Source: Bacteroidota bacterium (GTDB taxonomy: Bacteria > Bacteroidota > Bacteroidia > AKYH767-A > OLB10). Taken from it: 64,000 nucleotides of DNA. The DNA is taken from positions 16,688 to 80,687 of the forward strand of contig JAHEYP010000015.1 in the NCBI GenBank assembly GCA_023251535.1. Reading direction: 5' to 3'. Below, piece after piece: positions 37,515 through 47,040 of the stretch. Below the pieces are notes generated by a model, which had not been told where the DNA came from, ran no database searches, and saw only the letters and a list, made by a program, of their open reading frames with translations. Position 1 is the stretch's first letter. Each line of letters starts with the position of its first letter. The position numbers and the translations under genes are program-made.

Positions 37515-39022
37515 AAACCACACACCGGATTATTATATTTTGTTTAATTCTATTAAACAGTTCTCCACTAGTAGGCCAAAAATCACAATATATTTGGACC
37601 TTCGGCGACTCCGCCGGAATTGATTTTAACAATTTATCAAATCCGCAACCAATTGTAAGTTCAATGGACTCAAGAGGTAGTTGCACCTCTATTTCAGACA
37701 GCTTAGGGGATTTATTGTTTTATGCAGGAATAAACTATTATGATTTAGGATTCTCTACCAATGTATATAACAGCTTGCATCAACAAATGCCCAATGGAGA
37801 TAGTTTAAAAGGAGTTGCTTGGTATAATGAATTAACTATTGTACCAATGCCTTCAAATGCAAACAAATATTATCTATTTACACTTGATGTAAATTTTGAT
37901 ATTGGATTATACTATTCAATAATTGACATGAATTTAAATGGAGGGTTAGGTGATGTAATTTTAAAAAACCACAATTTAAACTCGAATTATTGGGCAGGTA
38001 CCATAAAAGCAATTAAGCATGCTAATGGCAGGGATTGGTGGTTACTAACGCGTACTGCTGCAAACAATTTCGACGATAAATATTATCGCTATTTGGTAAG
38101 TCCTAGTGGGATTGACAGTATGCCGGCTCAACAAATTGGTACGGGATCACAAACAGGTTTTGTGGAGTTTAAATGGAATAAACAAGGCGATAGAATGGCA
38201 ATGATAAATTTACCGGGTTTAATTGAGTTATACGATTTTGATAGGTGTACCGGATTATTGTCTAATCCTGTTACAATTAGGCAACCGGTCTTAGTTAACC
38301 CTTCACCGAAAATCTGGTCATGTGAATTTTCAAGTACTGGTGATTTTTTATACATAAGCGCAAACCCTATTATTCCCGACTCCTCGAGATTAATTCAAGT
38401 TGATTTAAGGAACTACCCCAACAACATTACTTTGGATACTTTATGGTCTACCTATTATCCAAAAGTTACTGCAGGTGAGTTAAAAAGAGGTCCAGATGAT
38501 AAGATTTACTTCTCATGCTCATTTACTGAAACCCTAAATACGTTTCCATATGATGATACAACATACAACGCTTACAACATGAACTTAGGTGTTATTAATT
38601 CACCCGATAGTCTGGGATTGGCATGTAATTTTCAGCCGTGGAGTTTTTATTTGAATGGGAAGCGTACGTATTGGGGATTACCGAATAACCCCGATTACGA
38701 TATGGGTCCGGTAGTGGGCAGTATATGCGATAGCTTAAGCACAGGAATTGCTTCTATTAATGACACAAAAGGAGTAATAAAAAATGCATTTCCTAATCCT
38801 AATAACGGAGCGTTTTATTTAGAACTAAAACAAACATTTTCGGAGGATGTTTATGCAGAATTATATTCGTTGCAAGGTAAGTTATGTGCTCGGCAATTAC
38901 TCGATAATACCCATTACACTACAGCCATTCGTTTCGATTCTGTTTCGTCAGGAGTTTACATTTTAAAATTACGTTCCCCAAATAGTAATTTGGGAACAAT
39001 GAAAATTGTAATAGCGAAGTGA
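37511..39022 (+). CDS. Type IX-secreted paralogue 1
   Basis: 503-residue secreted protein of unknown function. Signal peptide to about residue 22, then YIWTFGDSAGIDFNNLSNPQ and a repeated pattern of beta-strands (SISDSLGDLLFYAG; FVEFKWNKQGDRMAM; ELYDFDRCTGLLSNP; CEFSSTGDFLYISA; GPDDKIYFS), which reads like a beta-propeller as in other gliding-motility-associated Bacteroidota proteins. A C-terminal sorting domain starts near residue 428 (AFPNPNNGAFYLEL). First of three tandem copies, overlapping the giant gene by 4 bases. Confidence 0.82.
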   Translation: MKTTHRIIIFCLILLNSSPLVGQKSQYIWTFGDSAGIDFNNLSNPQPIVSSMDSRGSCTSISDSLGDLLFYAGINYYDLGFSTNVYNSLHQQMPNGDSLKGVAWYNELTIVPMPSNANKYYLFTLDVNFDIGLYYSIIDMNLNGGLGDVILKNHNLNSNYWAGTIKAIKHANGRDWWLLTRTAANNFDDKYYRYLVSPSGIDSMPAQQIGTGSQTGFVEFKWNKQGDRMAMINLPGLIELYDFDRCTGLLSNPVTIRQPVLVNPSPKIWSCEFSSTGDFLYISANPIIPDSSRLIQVDLRNYPNNITLDTLWSTYYPKVTAGELKRGPDDKIYFSCSFTETLNTFPYDDTTYNAYNMNLGVINSPDSLGLACNFQPWSFYLNGKRTYWGLPNNPDYDMGPVVGSICDSLSTGIASINDTKGVIKNAFPNPNNGAFYLELKQTFSEDVYAELYSLQGKLCARQLLDNTHYTTAIRFDSVSSGVYILKLRSPNSNLGTMKIVIAK

Positions 39023-39026
39023 GGTT

Positions 39027-40544
39027 ATGAATAAACAAATGAAAGTGTTTTTTATTGTCTTTTTGTTAATTGCGCATAGTGTAAATCTCTACGCTCAAAA
39101 AAGCAATTATATCTGGACCTTTGGTGATAGTGCGGGAATCAATTTCAATAACTTATCAAACCCACTACCAATCACAAGCTCAATGGACTCAAGAGGCAGC
39201 TGTGCCTCTATTTCAGATAGTTTAGGGAATTTATTGTTTTATGCCGGAATAAATTATTATGGTATCGGTTTCTCCACAAATGTATATAATAGCTTGCATC
39301 AACAAATGCCGAATGGAGACAGCCTGAAAGGCGTTGCATGGTATAATGAATTAATTATTTTGCCGATGCCCTCGAGTCCAAATAAATATTATTTATTTAC
39401 ACTTGATGTTAACATAAATTTAGGATTATATTATTCTATTATTGACATGGGTTTGAACAATGGATTAGGCGATATTATTTTAAAAAACCAACAAATAAAT
39501 TCTACTTATTGGGCCGGCACAATTAAAGCCATTAAACACGCCAATGGAAGAGATTGGTGGTTGTTTATCCGTACTGCGGCTAACAATTTCGACGATAAAT
39601 ATTATCGTTATTTGGTAAGCCCTAACGGCATTGACAGTATGCCTGCACAGCAAATTGGAACAGGTTCGCAAACGGGTTTTGTGGAGTTTAAATGGAACAA
39701 ACAAGGCGATAGAATGGCTATGGTAAATTATGCAGGATTAATTGAATTGTATGATTTTGATAGGTGTACCGGATTATTGTCTAATCCTGTTACAATTCGA
39801 CAACCAGTAATGGTTAGCCCGGCTCCAGCATTATGGTCCTGTGAATTTTCAAACAGCGGTGATTTACTTTATATAAGTGCTAGCCCAATTATTCCCGATT
39901 CTTCTAGATTAATTCAAGTTGATTTAAGGAACTACCCCAACAACATTACTATGGATACTTTATGGGCAACTTATTTCCCTAAAGTTACGGCTGGTGCGCT
40001 CAAAAGAGGTCCCGATGATAAAATTTATTTTTCGTGCGCATATGTTCCTCCTGCCTTTAATAATTACCCCTATGCCGATAGCATGTATAACCAATATAAT
40101 ATGAATTTAGGCGTAATAAATTCTCCCGATAGTTTGGGACTGGCATGTGATTTTCAGCCTTGGAGTTTTTATTTAAATGGGAAGCGTACTTATTGGGGAT
40201 TACCTAATAATCCCGATTATGATATGGGTCCGGTAGTGGGCAGTATCTGCGATAGCTTAAGTACTGGAATAGCTTCAATAAATGATACAAAGGGTGTTAT
40301 ACAAAAGCTTTTCCCTAATCCTAATAGCGGCGCCTTTTATTTAGAACTGAAACAAACTTTTTCGGAAGAGGTATATGCAGAACTCTACTCATTACAAGGG
40401 CAATTATGTGCTCGGCAATTACTCGATAATACCCATTACACTACCGCTATTCGTTTCGATGCTGTTCAAGCTGGGGTTTACATTTTAAAACTACGCTCAC
40501 CAAATAGTAATTTGGGTACCATGAAGGTGATAATTACGAAGTAA
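39027..40544 (+). CDS. Type IX-secreted paralogue 2
   Basis: 505 residues, nearest relative of paralogue 1: most of the propeller-like part is identical or conservative (LPITSSMDSRGSCASISDSL against VSSMDSRGSCTSISDSL). The same C-terminal sorting domain begins LFPNPNSGAFYLEL. Starts 4 bases after the stop of paralogue 1, so cotranscribed. Its last 180 bases closely match paralogue 3, while its N-terminal 300 residues are closer to paralogue 1, a mosaic pattern. Confidence 0.82.
   Translation: MNKQMKVFFIVFLLIAHSVNLYAQKSNYIWTFGDSAGINFNNLSNPLPITSSMDSRGSCASISDSLGNLLFYAGINYYGIGFSTNVYNSLHQQMPNGDSLKGVAWYNELIILPMPSSPNKYYLFTLDVNINLGLYYSIIDMGLNNGLGDIILKNQQINSTYWAGTIKAIKHANGRDWWLFIRTAANNFDDKYYRYLVSPNGIDSMPAQQIGTGSQTGFVEFKWNKQGDRMAMVNYAGLIELYDFDRCTGLLSNPVTIRQPVMVSPAPALWSCEFSNSGDLLYISASPIIPDSSRLIQVDLRNYPNNITMDTLWATYFPKVTAGALKRGPDDKIYFSCAYVPPAFNNYPYADSMYNQYNMNLGVINSPDSLGLACDFQPWSFYLNGKRTYWGLPNNPDYDMGPVVGSICDSLSTGIASINDTKGVIQKLFPNPNSGAFYLELKQTFSEEVYAELYSLQGQLCARQLLDNTHYTTAIRFDAVQAGVYILKLRSPNSNLGTMKVIITK
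40364..40498 (+). repeat. 135-base identical tract, copy in paralogue 2
   Basis: Bases 40364-40498 are identical, silent positions included, to 41885-42019 in paralogue 3 (offset 1521, no gap). They encode the sorting-domain end, EEVYAELYSLQGQLCARQLL onward. Flanking bases differ at silent sites. Part of the tract (TTATGTGCTCGGCAATTACT onward) is also identical in paralogue 1. Confidence 0.85.
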
Positions 40545-40547
40545 ACT

Positions 40548-42065
40548 ATGAAGCATATTGTTAGAGTGGTTTTTATTATATTTTTAATTCTCGGCAATTG
40601 TTCTGTACTCTCCGCCCAAAAAAGCAATTATGCCTGGGCCTTTGGCGACAGTGCTGGTATCGATTTTACTAATTTAAGTAATCCGCAGCCAATTGAAACA
40701 GGCATGCGATCTAGAGGAAGTTGTGTGTCGATTGCCGATACAAGTGGGAATTTGCTGTTTTATGCAAATACAAGAGCTTCCCTTCCTGGGTATACTACAA
40801 AAGTATATAATAAACTAAATCAAGAGATGTCTAATGGGTATAATGTTGCTGGACGTGGATGGTATAAAGAGTTATTGATTATACCAATGCCGGATAATTT
40901 TAATAAATACTATTTGTTTACATTAAGTATTTCTACGATTATAGGCTTATATTATTCAGTAGTAGATATGTCTTTGAATAATGGCTTGGGGGATGTAATT
41001 GTTAAAAATGTTAAGTTACATGGTGTTTGGATGGCCGATTGTATAAATGCTATTAAACATGCAAATGGCCGCGATTGGTGGATTTTTATGAGGACTACTC
41101 AGAATAATTATGATGATAAATACTACAAATATTTAGTAACGCCTTTCGGAATTGATAGCTTACCTGCTCAGCAAATTGGCACAGGGTCCGGCACAGGATT
41201 TATTGAGTTTAAATGGAATAAAAATGGTGACCGGTTGGCTATGGTGAATTTTGATGGATTGATCGAGTTGTATGATTTCGATAGGTGTTCAGGAATGTTA
41301 TCCAATCCAGTTACTATTAGGCAACAAGTAATGGTTTCTCCGGTACCATCAATAAATTTTTGCGAATTTTCAGCTAGTGGAAATTTTTTATATGTTAGTG
41401 CAAATCCTGGTCAGCCTGATTCAAGTAGATTAATCCAGATTGATTTAAGGAACTACCCAAATAATATTACACAAGATACACTATGGGCTACTTTTGAGCC
41501 AAAATATACAGCAGGAGCTTTAAAGCGCGGTCCAGATGATAAAATTTATTTTTCATGTGCATATGTAGGATCAACCGGTAATAACTACCCTTATGCCGAC
41601 ACAATGTACAACCAATACAATATGAATTTAGGAGTAATAAATTCTCCCGATAGCCTAGGCTTAGCTTGTGATTTTCAGCCTTGGAGTTTTTACTTGGGAG
41701 GTAAAAGAACATATTGGGGTTTGCCTAATAATCCAGATTATGATATGGGGCCCGTTGTGGGCAGTATCTGCGATAGCTTAAGTACTGGAATAGCTTCAAT
41801 AAATGATACAAAGGGTGTTATACAAAAGGTGTTTCCTAATCCTAATAGCGGAGCCTTTTATTTAGAGTTAAAACAAACTTTTATGGAAGAGGTATATGCA
41901 GAACTCTACTCATTACAAGGGCAATTATGTGCTCGGCAATTACTCGATAATACCCATTACACTACCGCTATTCGTTTCGATGCTGTTCAAGCTGGGGTTT
42001 ACATTTTAAAACTACGCTCTCCAAATAGTAATTTAGGGACAATGAAGGTGATAATTACGAAGTAG
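40548..42065 (+). CDS. Type IX-secreted paralogue 3
   Basis: 505 residues, same architecture as the two upstream copies but the most diverged N-terminal part (PIETGMRSRGSCVSIADTSG). Propeller-like motifs and the sorting domain (VFPNPNSGAFYLEL) are retained. Starts 3 bases after paralogue 2. No terminator was recognised in the 38 bases before the converging DUF4421 gene. Confidence 0.82.
   Translation: MKHIVRVVFIIFLILGNCSVLSAQKSNYAWAFGDSAGIDFTNLSNPQPIETGMRSRGSCVSIADTSGNLLFYANTRASLPGYTTKVYNKLNQEMSNGYNVAGRGWYKELLIIPMPDNFNKYYLFTLSISTIIGLYYSVVDMSLNNGLGDVIVKNVKLHGVWMADCINAIKHANGRDWWIFMRTTQNNYDDKYYKYLVTPFGIDSLPAQQIGTGSGTGFIEFKWNKNGDRLAMVNFDGLIELYDFDRCSGMLSNPVTIRQQVMVSPVPSINFCEFSASGNFLYVSANPGQPDSSRLIQIDLRNYPNNITQDTLWATFEPKYTAGALKRGPDDKIYFSCAYVGSTGNNYPYADTMYNQYNMNLGVINSPDSLGLACDFQPWSFYLGGKRTYWGLPNNPDYDMGPVVGSICDSLSTGIASINDTKGVIQKVFPNPNSGAFYLELKQTFMEEVYAELYSLQGQLCARQLLDNTHYTTAIRFDAVQAGVYILKLRSPNSNLGTMKVIITK
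41885..42019 (+). repeat. 135-base identical tract, copy in paralogue 3
   Basis: Partner of 40364-40498. Silent-site identity here, beside silent-site divergence a few dozen codons upstream, points to recent exchange or very recent duplication of this segment. Confidence 0.85.
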
Positions 42066-42103
42066 CTTGAATAATATCTTTAATATCCAATTTGCTTTAT
42101 CCG

Positions 42104-43162
42104 CTACAACTTTTTATAAATCGATTTTTCTTGCATCTTCTTGGTAAATTCTGGATTAACTCCAAATCGATATCCGAATGTAAACATGGTGGTGGTGAAA
42201 CGAGGTGTTATTGATAGCCCTTTTCCTTCGTAAACATGTATGTCGGTGCCCGAGCAAATAAATAAAAAGAATTTTTCGGCATTGTATCCAATCGATAGTC
42301 TTAAGTCGGCATTTAATGCAATATACGTTGCTTTGCTATTTTGAATATCGAGATAGCTGTATTTTCTAAATTGCATTGCTAATGAGGGAATAGCAGTTGC
42401 ATTCACGAAGAATCTTTTAAAAACGACTAACGTTCCCGATAATCCGATGCCACCGGCAATGGCAAAGTTCGAGATCTCATTTAGCGATTGTTGTCCCCCG
42501 TAAAATGTTCTTATGGAGTCGGGAATAATACCGCTACTACTCGAAAAACTTTCATAATAACTGCTACCTGCTAACACCCAAGTATAAGCCGATTTCTTTT
42601 GTCGGTAGCCACATGAATAAACCGATTTATAAGCGAATTTTTCGTGGTTGGTGAAGTATAATGCCCTTACTTTTATTCGTAAGGCATTAAGGTTGTTGTT
42701 GTGGTAATATGGAGTCGAGTCGTTAAAATTACTTAGGTAATACGAAGATCTTGAATCGTAAAAGCCTTCGTATTGTCGATAGCTTCCTTCAAATAATAAT
42801 TTATTACCTCCAACATTTAATTGGATGTTTTTATAATCGGTAATTCCTTTTTTGGCGACATCCGTTTTGCCCGTTCTGAATCCAACTTGCAGTGAGAATT
42901 TATCATAGTCAATTATAAATCCTGATGTGTTTCTTGCTTCAGCAATATAGTTGATAGGTGATAGCGCGTTGGTGTCGGACGTAATGTTTTGTGTTACCCT
43001 TAATTCGTAACTTCTTTGCGCAAATAATAATCCGATGCTTAAATTCTTCTTGCACGATTCATAATAGGTGCTGTCAAAATCACTTTGAGCATTTGCAATG
43101 AATGCTGTAGTGTTGAGTATTACTAGTAATAGAAGTTTCAGTTTGGCTTGTCTCACTTTCAA
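42104..43162 (-). CDS. DUF4421 outer-membrane beta-barrel protein
   Basis: 352 residues with a signal peptide (LLLLVILNTTAFIANAQ). The mature part has alternating hydrophobic/polar strands (FIIDYDKFSLQVGF; KNIQLNVGGNKLLFEGSY; FAIAGGIGLSGTLVVF) and ends with a strand near FGYRFGVNPEF, typical of DUF4421 proteins of Bacteroidota. Probably sits in the outer membrane; function unknown. Converges on the T9SS operon; the terminator at 43171-43195 separates it from the Spy-like gene. Confidence 0.78.
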   Translation of the reverse strand: MKVRQAKLKLLLLVILNTTAFIANAQSDFDSTYYESCKKNLSIGLLFAQRSYELRVTQNITSDTNALSPINYIAEARNTSGFIIDYDKFSLQVGFRTGKTDVAKKGITDYKNIQLNVGGNKLLFEGSYRQYEGFYDSRSSYYLSNFNDSTPYYHNNNLNALRIKVRALYFTNHEKFAYKSVYSCGYRQKKSAYTWVLAGSSYYESFSSSSGIIPDSIRTFYGGQQSLNEISNFAIAGGIGLSGTLVVFKRFFVNATAIPSLAMQFRKYSYLDIQNSKATYIALNADLRLSIGYNAEKFFLFICSGTDIHVYEGKGLSITPRFTTTMFTFGYRFGVNPEFTKKMQEKSIYKKL

Positions 43163-43170
43163 ATAAAAAA

Positions 43171-43195
43171 ACCGTACTACTGTTTGTAGTACGGT
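43171..43195 (-). terminator. Rho-independent terminator
   Basis: ACCGTACTAC and GTAGTACGGT form a perfect 10-bp stem with a 5-base loop; on the minus strand a run of seven T follows. It closes the gene at 43213-43620. Confidence 0.85.
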
Positions 43196-43212
43196 CCAAA
43201 GTTAATTCTTAT

Positions 43213-43620
43213 TTATTTATTTTCTTCTGGAGCGGGTGGAGGTGGAGGAGTTCCTTTCTTCATATCCTGACGGCGATCTTTACGATCGTCTTGTAAGTCT
43301 TTTAATTTCTGGAATTGATCTGCAGTAAGGATTTTCTTTGTTTGTGCTTCGAAATCGTCGCGCTCTTTCTTTAATTGCTCTCTTAATTTATCACTCGATT
43401 TTTCTCTTTCTAAAAGTAGTGCTTTCATTGAAGCTGTTTGCTTTTCATCAAGCCCTAATTTTTCTTTAAACATCGCGGCACGCTTTCCCGCTCTTTCTTC
43501 AGGTGATAGCTTCGGACGTTGATTGTCTTGTGGTCCTTTAGGTTCTTCTTGAGCATTTGCCGGTTGCGACAATACAATGATTCCGCAAAGCAGAATAAGG
43601 CTTGCAAGTATTTTCTTCAT
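43213..43620 (-). CDS. Spy/CpxP-like periplasmic protein
   Basis: 135 residues with a signal peptide (to about residue 24, PANAQ). The rest is charged and helical, with KLGLDEKQTASMKALLLER near residue 55 and ILTADQFQKLKDL near residue 95, two copies of the LTxxQ-type motif of Spy/CpxP chaperone-like proteins, and a Pro-rich C terminus. Likely periplasmic; metal or stress sensing is known in the family but not shown here. Stands alone between its own terminator and a hypothetical gene. Confidence 0.78.
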   Translation of the reverse strand: MKKILASLILLCGIIVLSQPANAQEEPKGPQDNQRPKLSPEERAGKRAAMFKEKLGLDEKQTASMKALLLEREKSSDKLREQLKKERDDFEAQTKKILTADQFQKLKDLQDDRKDRRQDMKKGTPPPPPAPEENK

Positions 43621-43679
43621 AATTTTTAATTTTGGTTTTGTTGTAGGATGCTTCTTACGTTAAATGGTTTAATGAAGTT

Positions 43680-44735
43680 TTATTTTTTTCTTTGAAAGTG
43701 TATTTTATTCTTCCGAATCATTTCTTTCAGGCTCATTTTAATAATCGCCCCCATATCGGCGCATTTTCGATAGGCTTCGGTTTGATGGTGGTAACAAAGT
43801 TCGTTTCGTAACTGATTGATTTTCTCTGGAGTAGATATGTTGTCGCCACTCATGGTATCCAACAGCTCTTTTAACATGAACTTTGCAGCGTTAATACGTT
43901 TGGCAATAAGCGTGCGCTCTTCCACTTGATATTGATAAACAGATTCAGGAGTAAGCAACTTTATGCAGAGTTCAACAATAGCGTAGTTTTCTTTGAAATA
44001 TTGTGGAAGATAGAATGATTTTCTTCCTTCATAAGCTTGTTGGTCGAAGTCGATAGCTCTTATGCGATAATGGACTTCCTCAAAATCGGGAGTGATGTCG
44101 ATAACGTAATTGTACGATCGCATGTCGCCCAATAATCGAACAAAGCATCGTTCGTTGAATTTCACAAATTCTTTCGCTAAACGAATTGCATTAACATCTT
44201 TATTCGATAAATGTTGTTTGATAAACATATCTCCCGGTATTCCCGCAATATGTTCTTCAACCAGCGTTTCTTCATTCACAAAATAGCTAATGCGGTTAGG
44301 TGATAATATATGCTCTAATTCTAATCCGTAAATACGCGAAGCATCGGCTTTTTTAATGTAGAAATAGTCGTAGTTGTCGTTGAAGTTATTTACGATACGA
44401 ATGCGAAAGGGCTTCGAGTTTCCGAAGGTGCAATAATCAACTCGGTCAACATACAAGTGCTCCATTACGCTGATATCACCACCCGTTTTAAGTTGGGCGT
44501 AAATACCACTTAGCGCTTTGTTGAGGGATTCAATCTCTCCTTGAGGATATAGTACTGTTTCCCATAGGGTATCTTTCCCTTTGCGATCGTATAGGGGAAA
44601 TGAGCTTTGGAAGCGAAGCAAATCCTGGTAGTGGATTTCCGATTGCACCGTCCTCCCGTAGTTCTTCAAATATTTCTGAAGACGCTCATAAATAGGGTAG
44701 ATGGGCTTTTTTTGAAGATCGTCGAACGCTTCCAT
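43680..44735 (-). CDS. Conserved hypothetical protein, possibly kinase-fold
   Basis: 351 residues, no signal peptide, no membrane helix; I do not recognise the family. LGDMRSYNYVIDI near residue 208 and RIRAIDFDQQAYEG near 230 look like the catalytic and metal-binding loops of aminoglycoside phosphotransferase-like proteins (HxDxxxxN and DFD), though the expected His-x-Asp is degenerate. It starts 5 bases after the O-methyltransferase stop, so the two belong to one transcript with the TPR gene. Confidence 0.55.
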   Translation of the reverse strand: MEAFDDLQKKPIYPIYERLQKYLKNYGRTVQSEIHYQDLLRFQSSFPLYDRKGKDTLWETVLYPQGEIESLNKALSGIYAQLKTGGDISVMEHLYVDRVDYCTFGNSKPFRIRIVNNFNDNYDYFYIKKADASRIYGLELEHILSPNRISYFVNEETLVEEHIAGIPGDMFIKQHLSNKDVNAIRLAKEFVKFNERCFVRLLGDMRSYNYVIDITPDFEEVHYRIRAIDFDQQAYEGRKSFYLPQYFKENYAIVELCIKLLTPESVYQYQVEERTLIAKRINAAKFMLKELLDTMSGDNISTPEKINQLRNELCYHHQTEAYRKCADMGAIIKMSLKEMIRKNKIHFQRKK

Positions 44736-44740
44736 CGCTG

Positions 44741-45385
44741 TTATTTAATTCTTTCGATCAAATATAGTCCGTCTCTAATCGGTAACAAAACTTTGTTCGC
44801 TCTTTCGTCGGAATTTACTTTTTCGTTGAAGGCTACGATCCATTTTGTATCGCGATCCCAGTTTTTTTCTTCTTTTAATACATTGCCGCTCCATAGAACA
44901 TTGTCGGCAATAATATATCCTCCAATATTTAGTTTTTCGAAGGCTAAATCATAATAGGTTGAATAGCTTTCTTTATCGGCGTCGATGAAAATAAGATCGA
45001 ATTTTTCATTTAATCCAGGAATAATTTCTCTCGCATCTCCACAAATAATTTCACTCTTGTTTGTTATTCCTGCTTTGTCGAAATAATTGCTTACCATTTC
45101 ATGCAGTTCGTCGTTGATGTCGATGGTGATTATTTTCCCGTCGTTTGTTAGTCCTTCCGCTAAACATATTCCCGAATAACCAGTGTAAGTTCCGATCTCG
45201 AGTATGTTTTTAGGTTTTATCATTCGACTGATCATCGCTAAAAATCGTCCTTGTAGGTGTCCCGAAAGCATGCGTGGCGACAATACTTTTGCATGCGTAT
45301 TTCTGTTGAGTTCTCTCAATACCTCACTTTCGTTTGTCGAATGATCTTCGCAATATTTTAATAGCTCGTCGCTGATGAATTCCAT
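44741..45385 (-). CDS. CCoAOMT-like O-methyltransferase
   Basis: 214 residues, class I SAM-dependent enzyme of the catechol/caffeoyl-CoA O-methyltransferase group. SAM site EIGTYTGYSGICLAEGL near residue 65, DINDELHEM near 92, metal site IFIDADKESYSTYYD near 138 and ADNVLWSGNV near 165. The physiological acceptor is unknown. Between the TPR gene (33 bases upstream) and a hypothetical gene (5 bases downstream). Confidence 0.88.
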   Translation of the reverse strand: MEFISDELLKYCEDHSTNESEVLRELNRNTHAKVLSPRMLSGHLQGRFLAMISRMIKPKNILEIGTYTGYSGICLAEGLTNDGKIITIDINDELHEMVSNYFDKAGITNKSEIICGDAREIIPGLNEKFDLIFIDADKESYSTYYDLAFEKLNIGGYIIADNVLWSGNVLKEEKNWDRDTKWIVAFNEKVNSDERANKVLLPIRDGLYLIERIK

Positions 45386-45418
45386 ATACTTATTTTTTTA
45401 TTTGCACTGCGATTATTG

Positions 45419-46909
45419 TTATTCTCCTAATCGGTTTAGTCCCGCTTTTGCTTTTTGGTCGAGACTATTTTGGTATTCGTGATTTTTTATACTAAGCGTT
45501 TTTTGGTAGTATTCTTTGGCTTTTTCTTTGTTATTTTCTTCCTCGTAAAGTTGACCTAATAACAATGCTGAATTAGCTGCGAAATAATAGGTTGATGAGC
45601 TTCCGTTTTTAATGGTGGACTCATAAAATTCTATTGCTTTCTCTCGTTTGCCGGTTTTTTCGAATATGCGCGCCAGACGATAGGTGAATTCAAGTTGGTC
45701 TTTTTGAGAGGTGAAATTACTCATTGGCTTTCCTGCTAATTCATTCAGCGCTTTATTGTAATATCCGCCATCGAATAATAACCTACTGCGTAATAAAATA
45801 ACGTTGGGAGCGATACCGTTTTTAGCTTCTGTTATTGCTTGTTTGTCTTCATCGGTGAAGTCTTCGCCTTTGTTAACTACTTTGCATTTATTGATGTAGA
45901 ACTTATAGCCTCTATTGTCACCATGAACTAAGCGCGTCCATGCCAATCGCTGCCATGCCGACTTGATATAACTTTTGCCTTTGTATTTGCTAGTGTATTT
46001 TAGGAAGCATGCTTCGGCACTGCCGTCTAAATTGTGCAAGCGTGCATTGCCTTCCATGAAATCGAGGTAGTAAATCGATAATGCTTCTGGATCCTTTTTT
46101 CGATTTGATAAAAGTGAAATAATACTATCGTTTTCTGCATTTGCTGAATGAAAAATGCACTTGGCAAATAATAGCAAGGGCTTCTTAGCAATATCGTCGT
46201 TGTTTAAAAATCTAGTACGAATAGGAGTTGTGTTTTTGTTTTTACGATCGATATTCATCTCTAGGAAAGTGAGAAGTACAATTGTTTCGTCGCGTAAAAA
46301 AGCTATTTCTTCGTTTTTGAATGTTGCCGAATATAGGTCTCTTAATTCGTTTAGCCCTTGCGGTACTGTTCCGTCGAGACCAATCAGATTTCCCGCCCAT
46401 TGGTACGACTTCGGAATGGAACCTACTGCCGCATGAATTAAACCTAGTCCTCTGAGATTTGGTTTAAAATCGGGATAAGATTTGTTGTTTTCATTCAGCA
46501 ATTTGTATGCCCTACGTACATCAAATGCGGCCGATACAAACTCTTCGTCTTTTATACGGGAAATAGCTTTTTGCAAGTACATTTCACCCATGAAAAAATT
46601 TTTGTAAGGCGAAGCTTCATTGTTGTTTTCGAGGATAGTGATACGTTGATCGTTATGCGTTTTTAATTGTTCGATTGCAACCTTGTCTTCCGATAGAAAC
46701 GACTTCAAAAAATCCATCTGACTTTCAATATACAATGGAACTAAGTTTTTAGGATGTTCTTTTCGTTCAGCCTTTAATTTTAGTGCTGCTTTCTTAAAGT
46801 TTAACTGCTGTAAGGCTGAATAGGCCTCAGAACAAGTTGCTGTCCAACGAAAATCAGCCCGACAAATTCCGGACACCAAAAGTAGGACAACAATTAACCA
46901 ATTACGCAT
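45419..46909 (-). CDS. Secreted TPR-repeat protein
   Basis: 496 residues with a signal peptide (WLIVVLLLVSGICRA). Helical tetratricopeptide-like repeats are most evident at the C terminus: FTYRLARIFEKTGKREKAIE, FYESTIKNG, and AANSALLLGQLYEEENNKEK near residues 405-470. Probably a periplasmic scaffold. First gene of the TPR-OMT-hypothetical group. Confidence 0.75.
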   Translation of the reverse strand: MRNWLIVVLLLVSGICRADFRWTATCSEAYSALQQLNFKKAALKLKAERKEHPKNLVPLYIESQMDFLKSFLSEDKVAIEQLKTHNDQRITILENNNEASPYKNFFMGEMYLQKAISRIKDEEFVSAAFDVRRAYKLLNENNKSYPDFKPNLRGLGLIHAAVGSIPKSYQWAGNLIGLDGTVPQGLNELRDLYSATFKNEEIAFLRDETIVLLTFLEMNIDRKNKNTTPIRTRFLNNDDIAKKPLLLFAKCIFHSANAENDSIISLLSNRKKDPEALSIYYLDFMEGNARLHNLDGSAEACFLKYTSKYKGKSYIKSAWQRLAWTRLVHGDNRGYKFYINKCKVVNKGEDFTDEDKQAITEAKNGIAPNVILLRSRLLFDGGYYNKALNELAGKPMSNFTSQKDQLEFTYRLARIFEKTGKREKAIEFYESTIKNGSSSTYYFAANSALLLGQLYEEENNKEKAKEYYQKTLSIKNHEYQNSLDQKAKAGLNRLGE

Positions 46910-47040
46910 GCCACGAATCTACAAATATTTGAAGCATGATAGTTGAAAATAGGGTGAATTTATAAAGGCTTCTTATTAGCATTAGCAAACGAAGGCAAAA
47001 CGGTTTGGAATGGCTGAAGGACTTTATTAAATGAGCTGTA

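Noticed and set aside
37504..37686. Minus-strand 60-codon frame opposite the T9SS junction
   Set aside because: Opposes two well-supported coding ends and has no features of its own.
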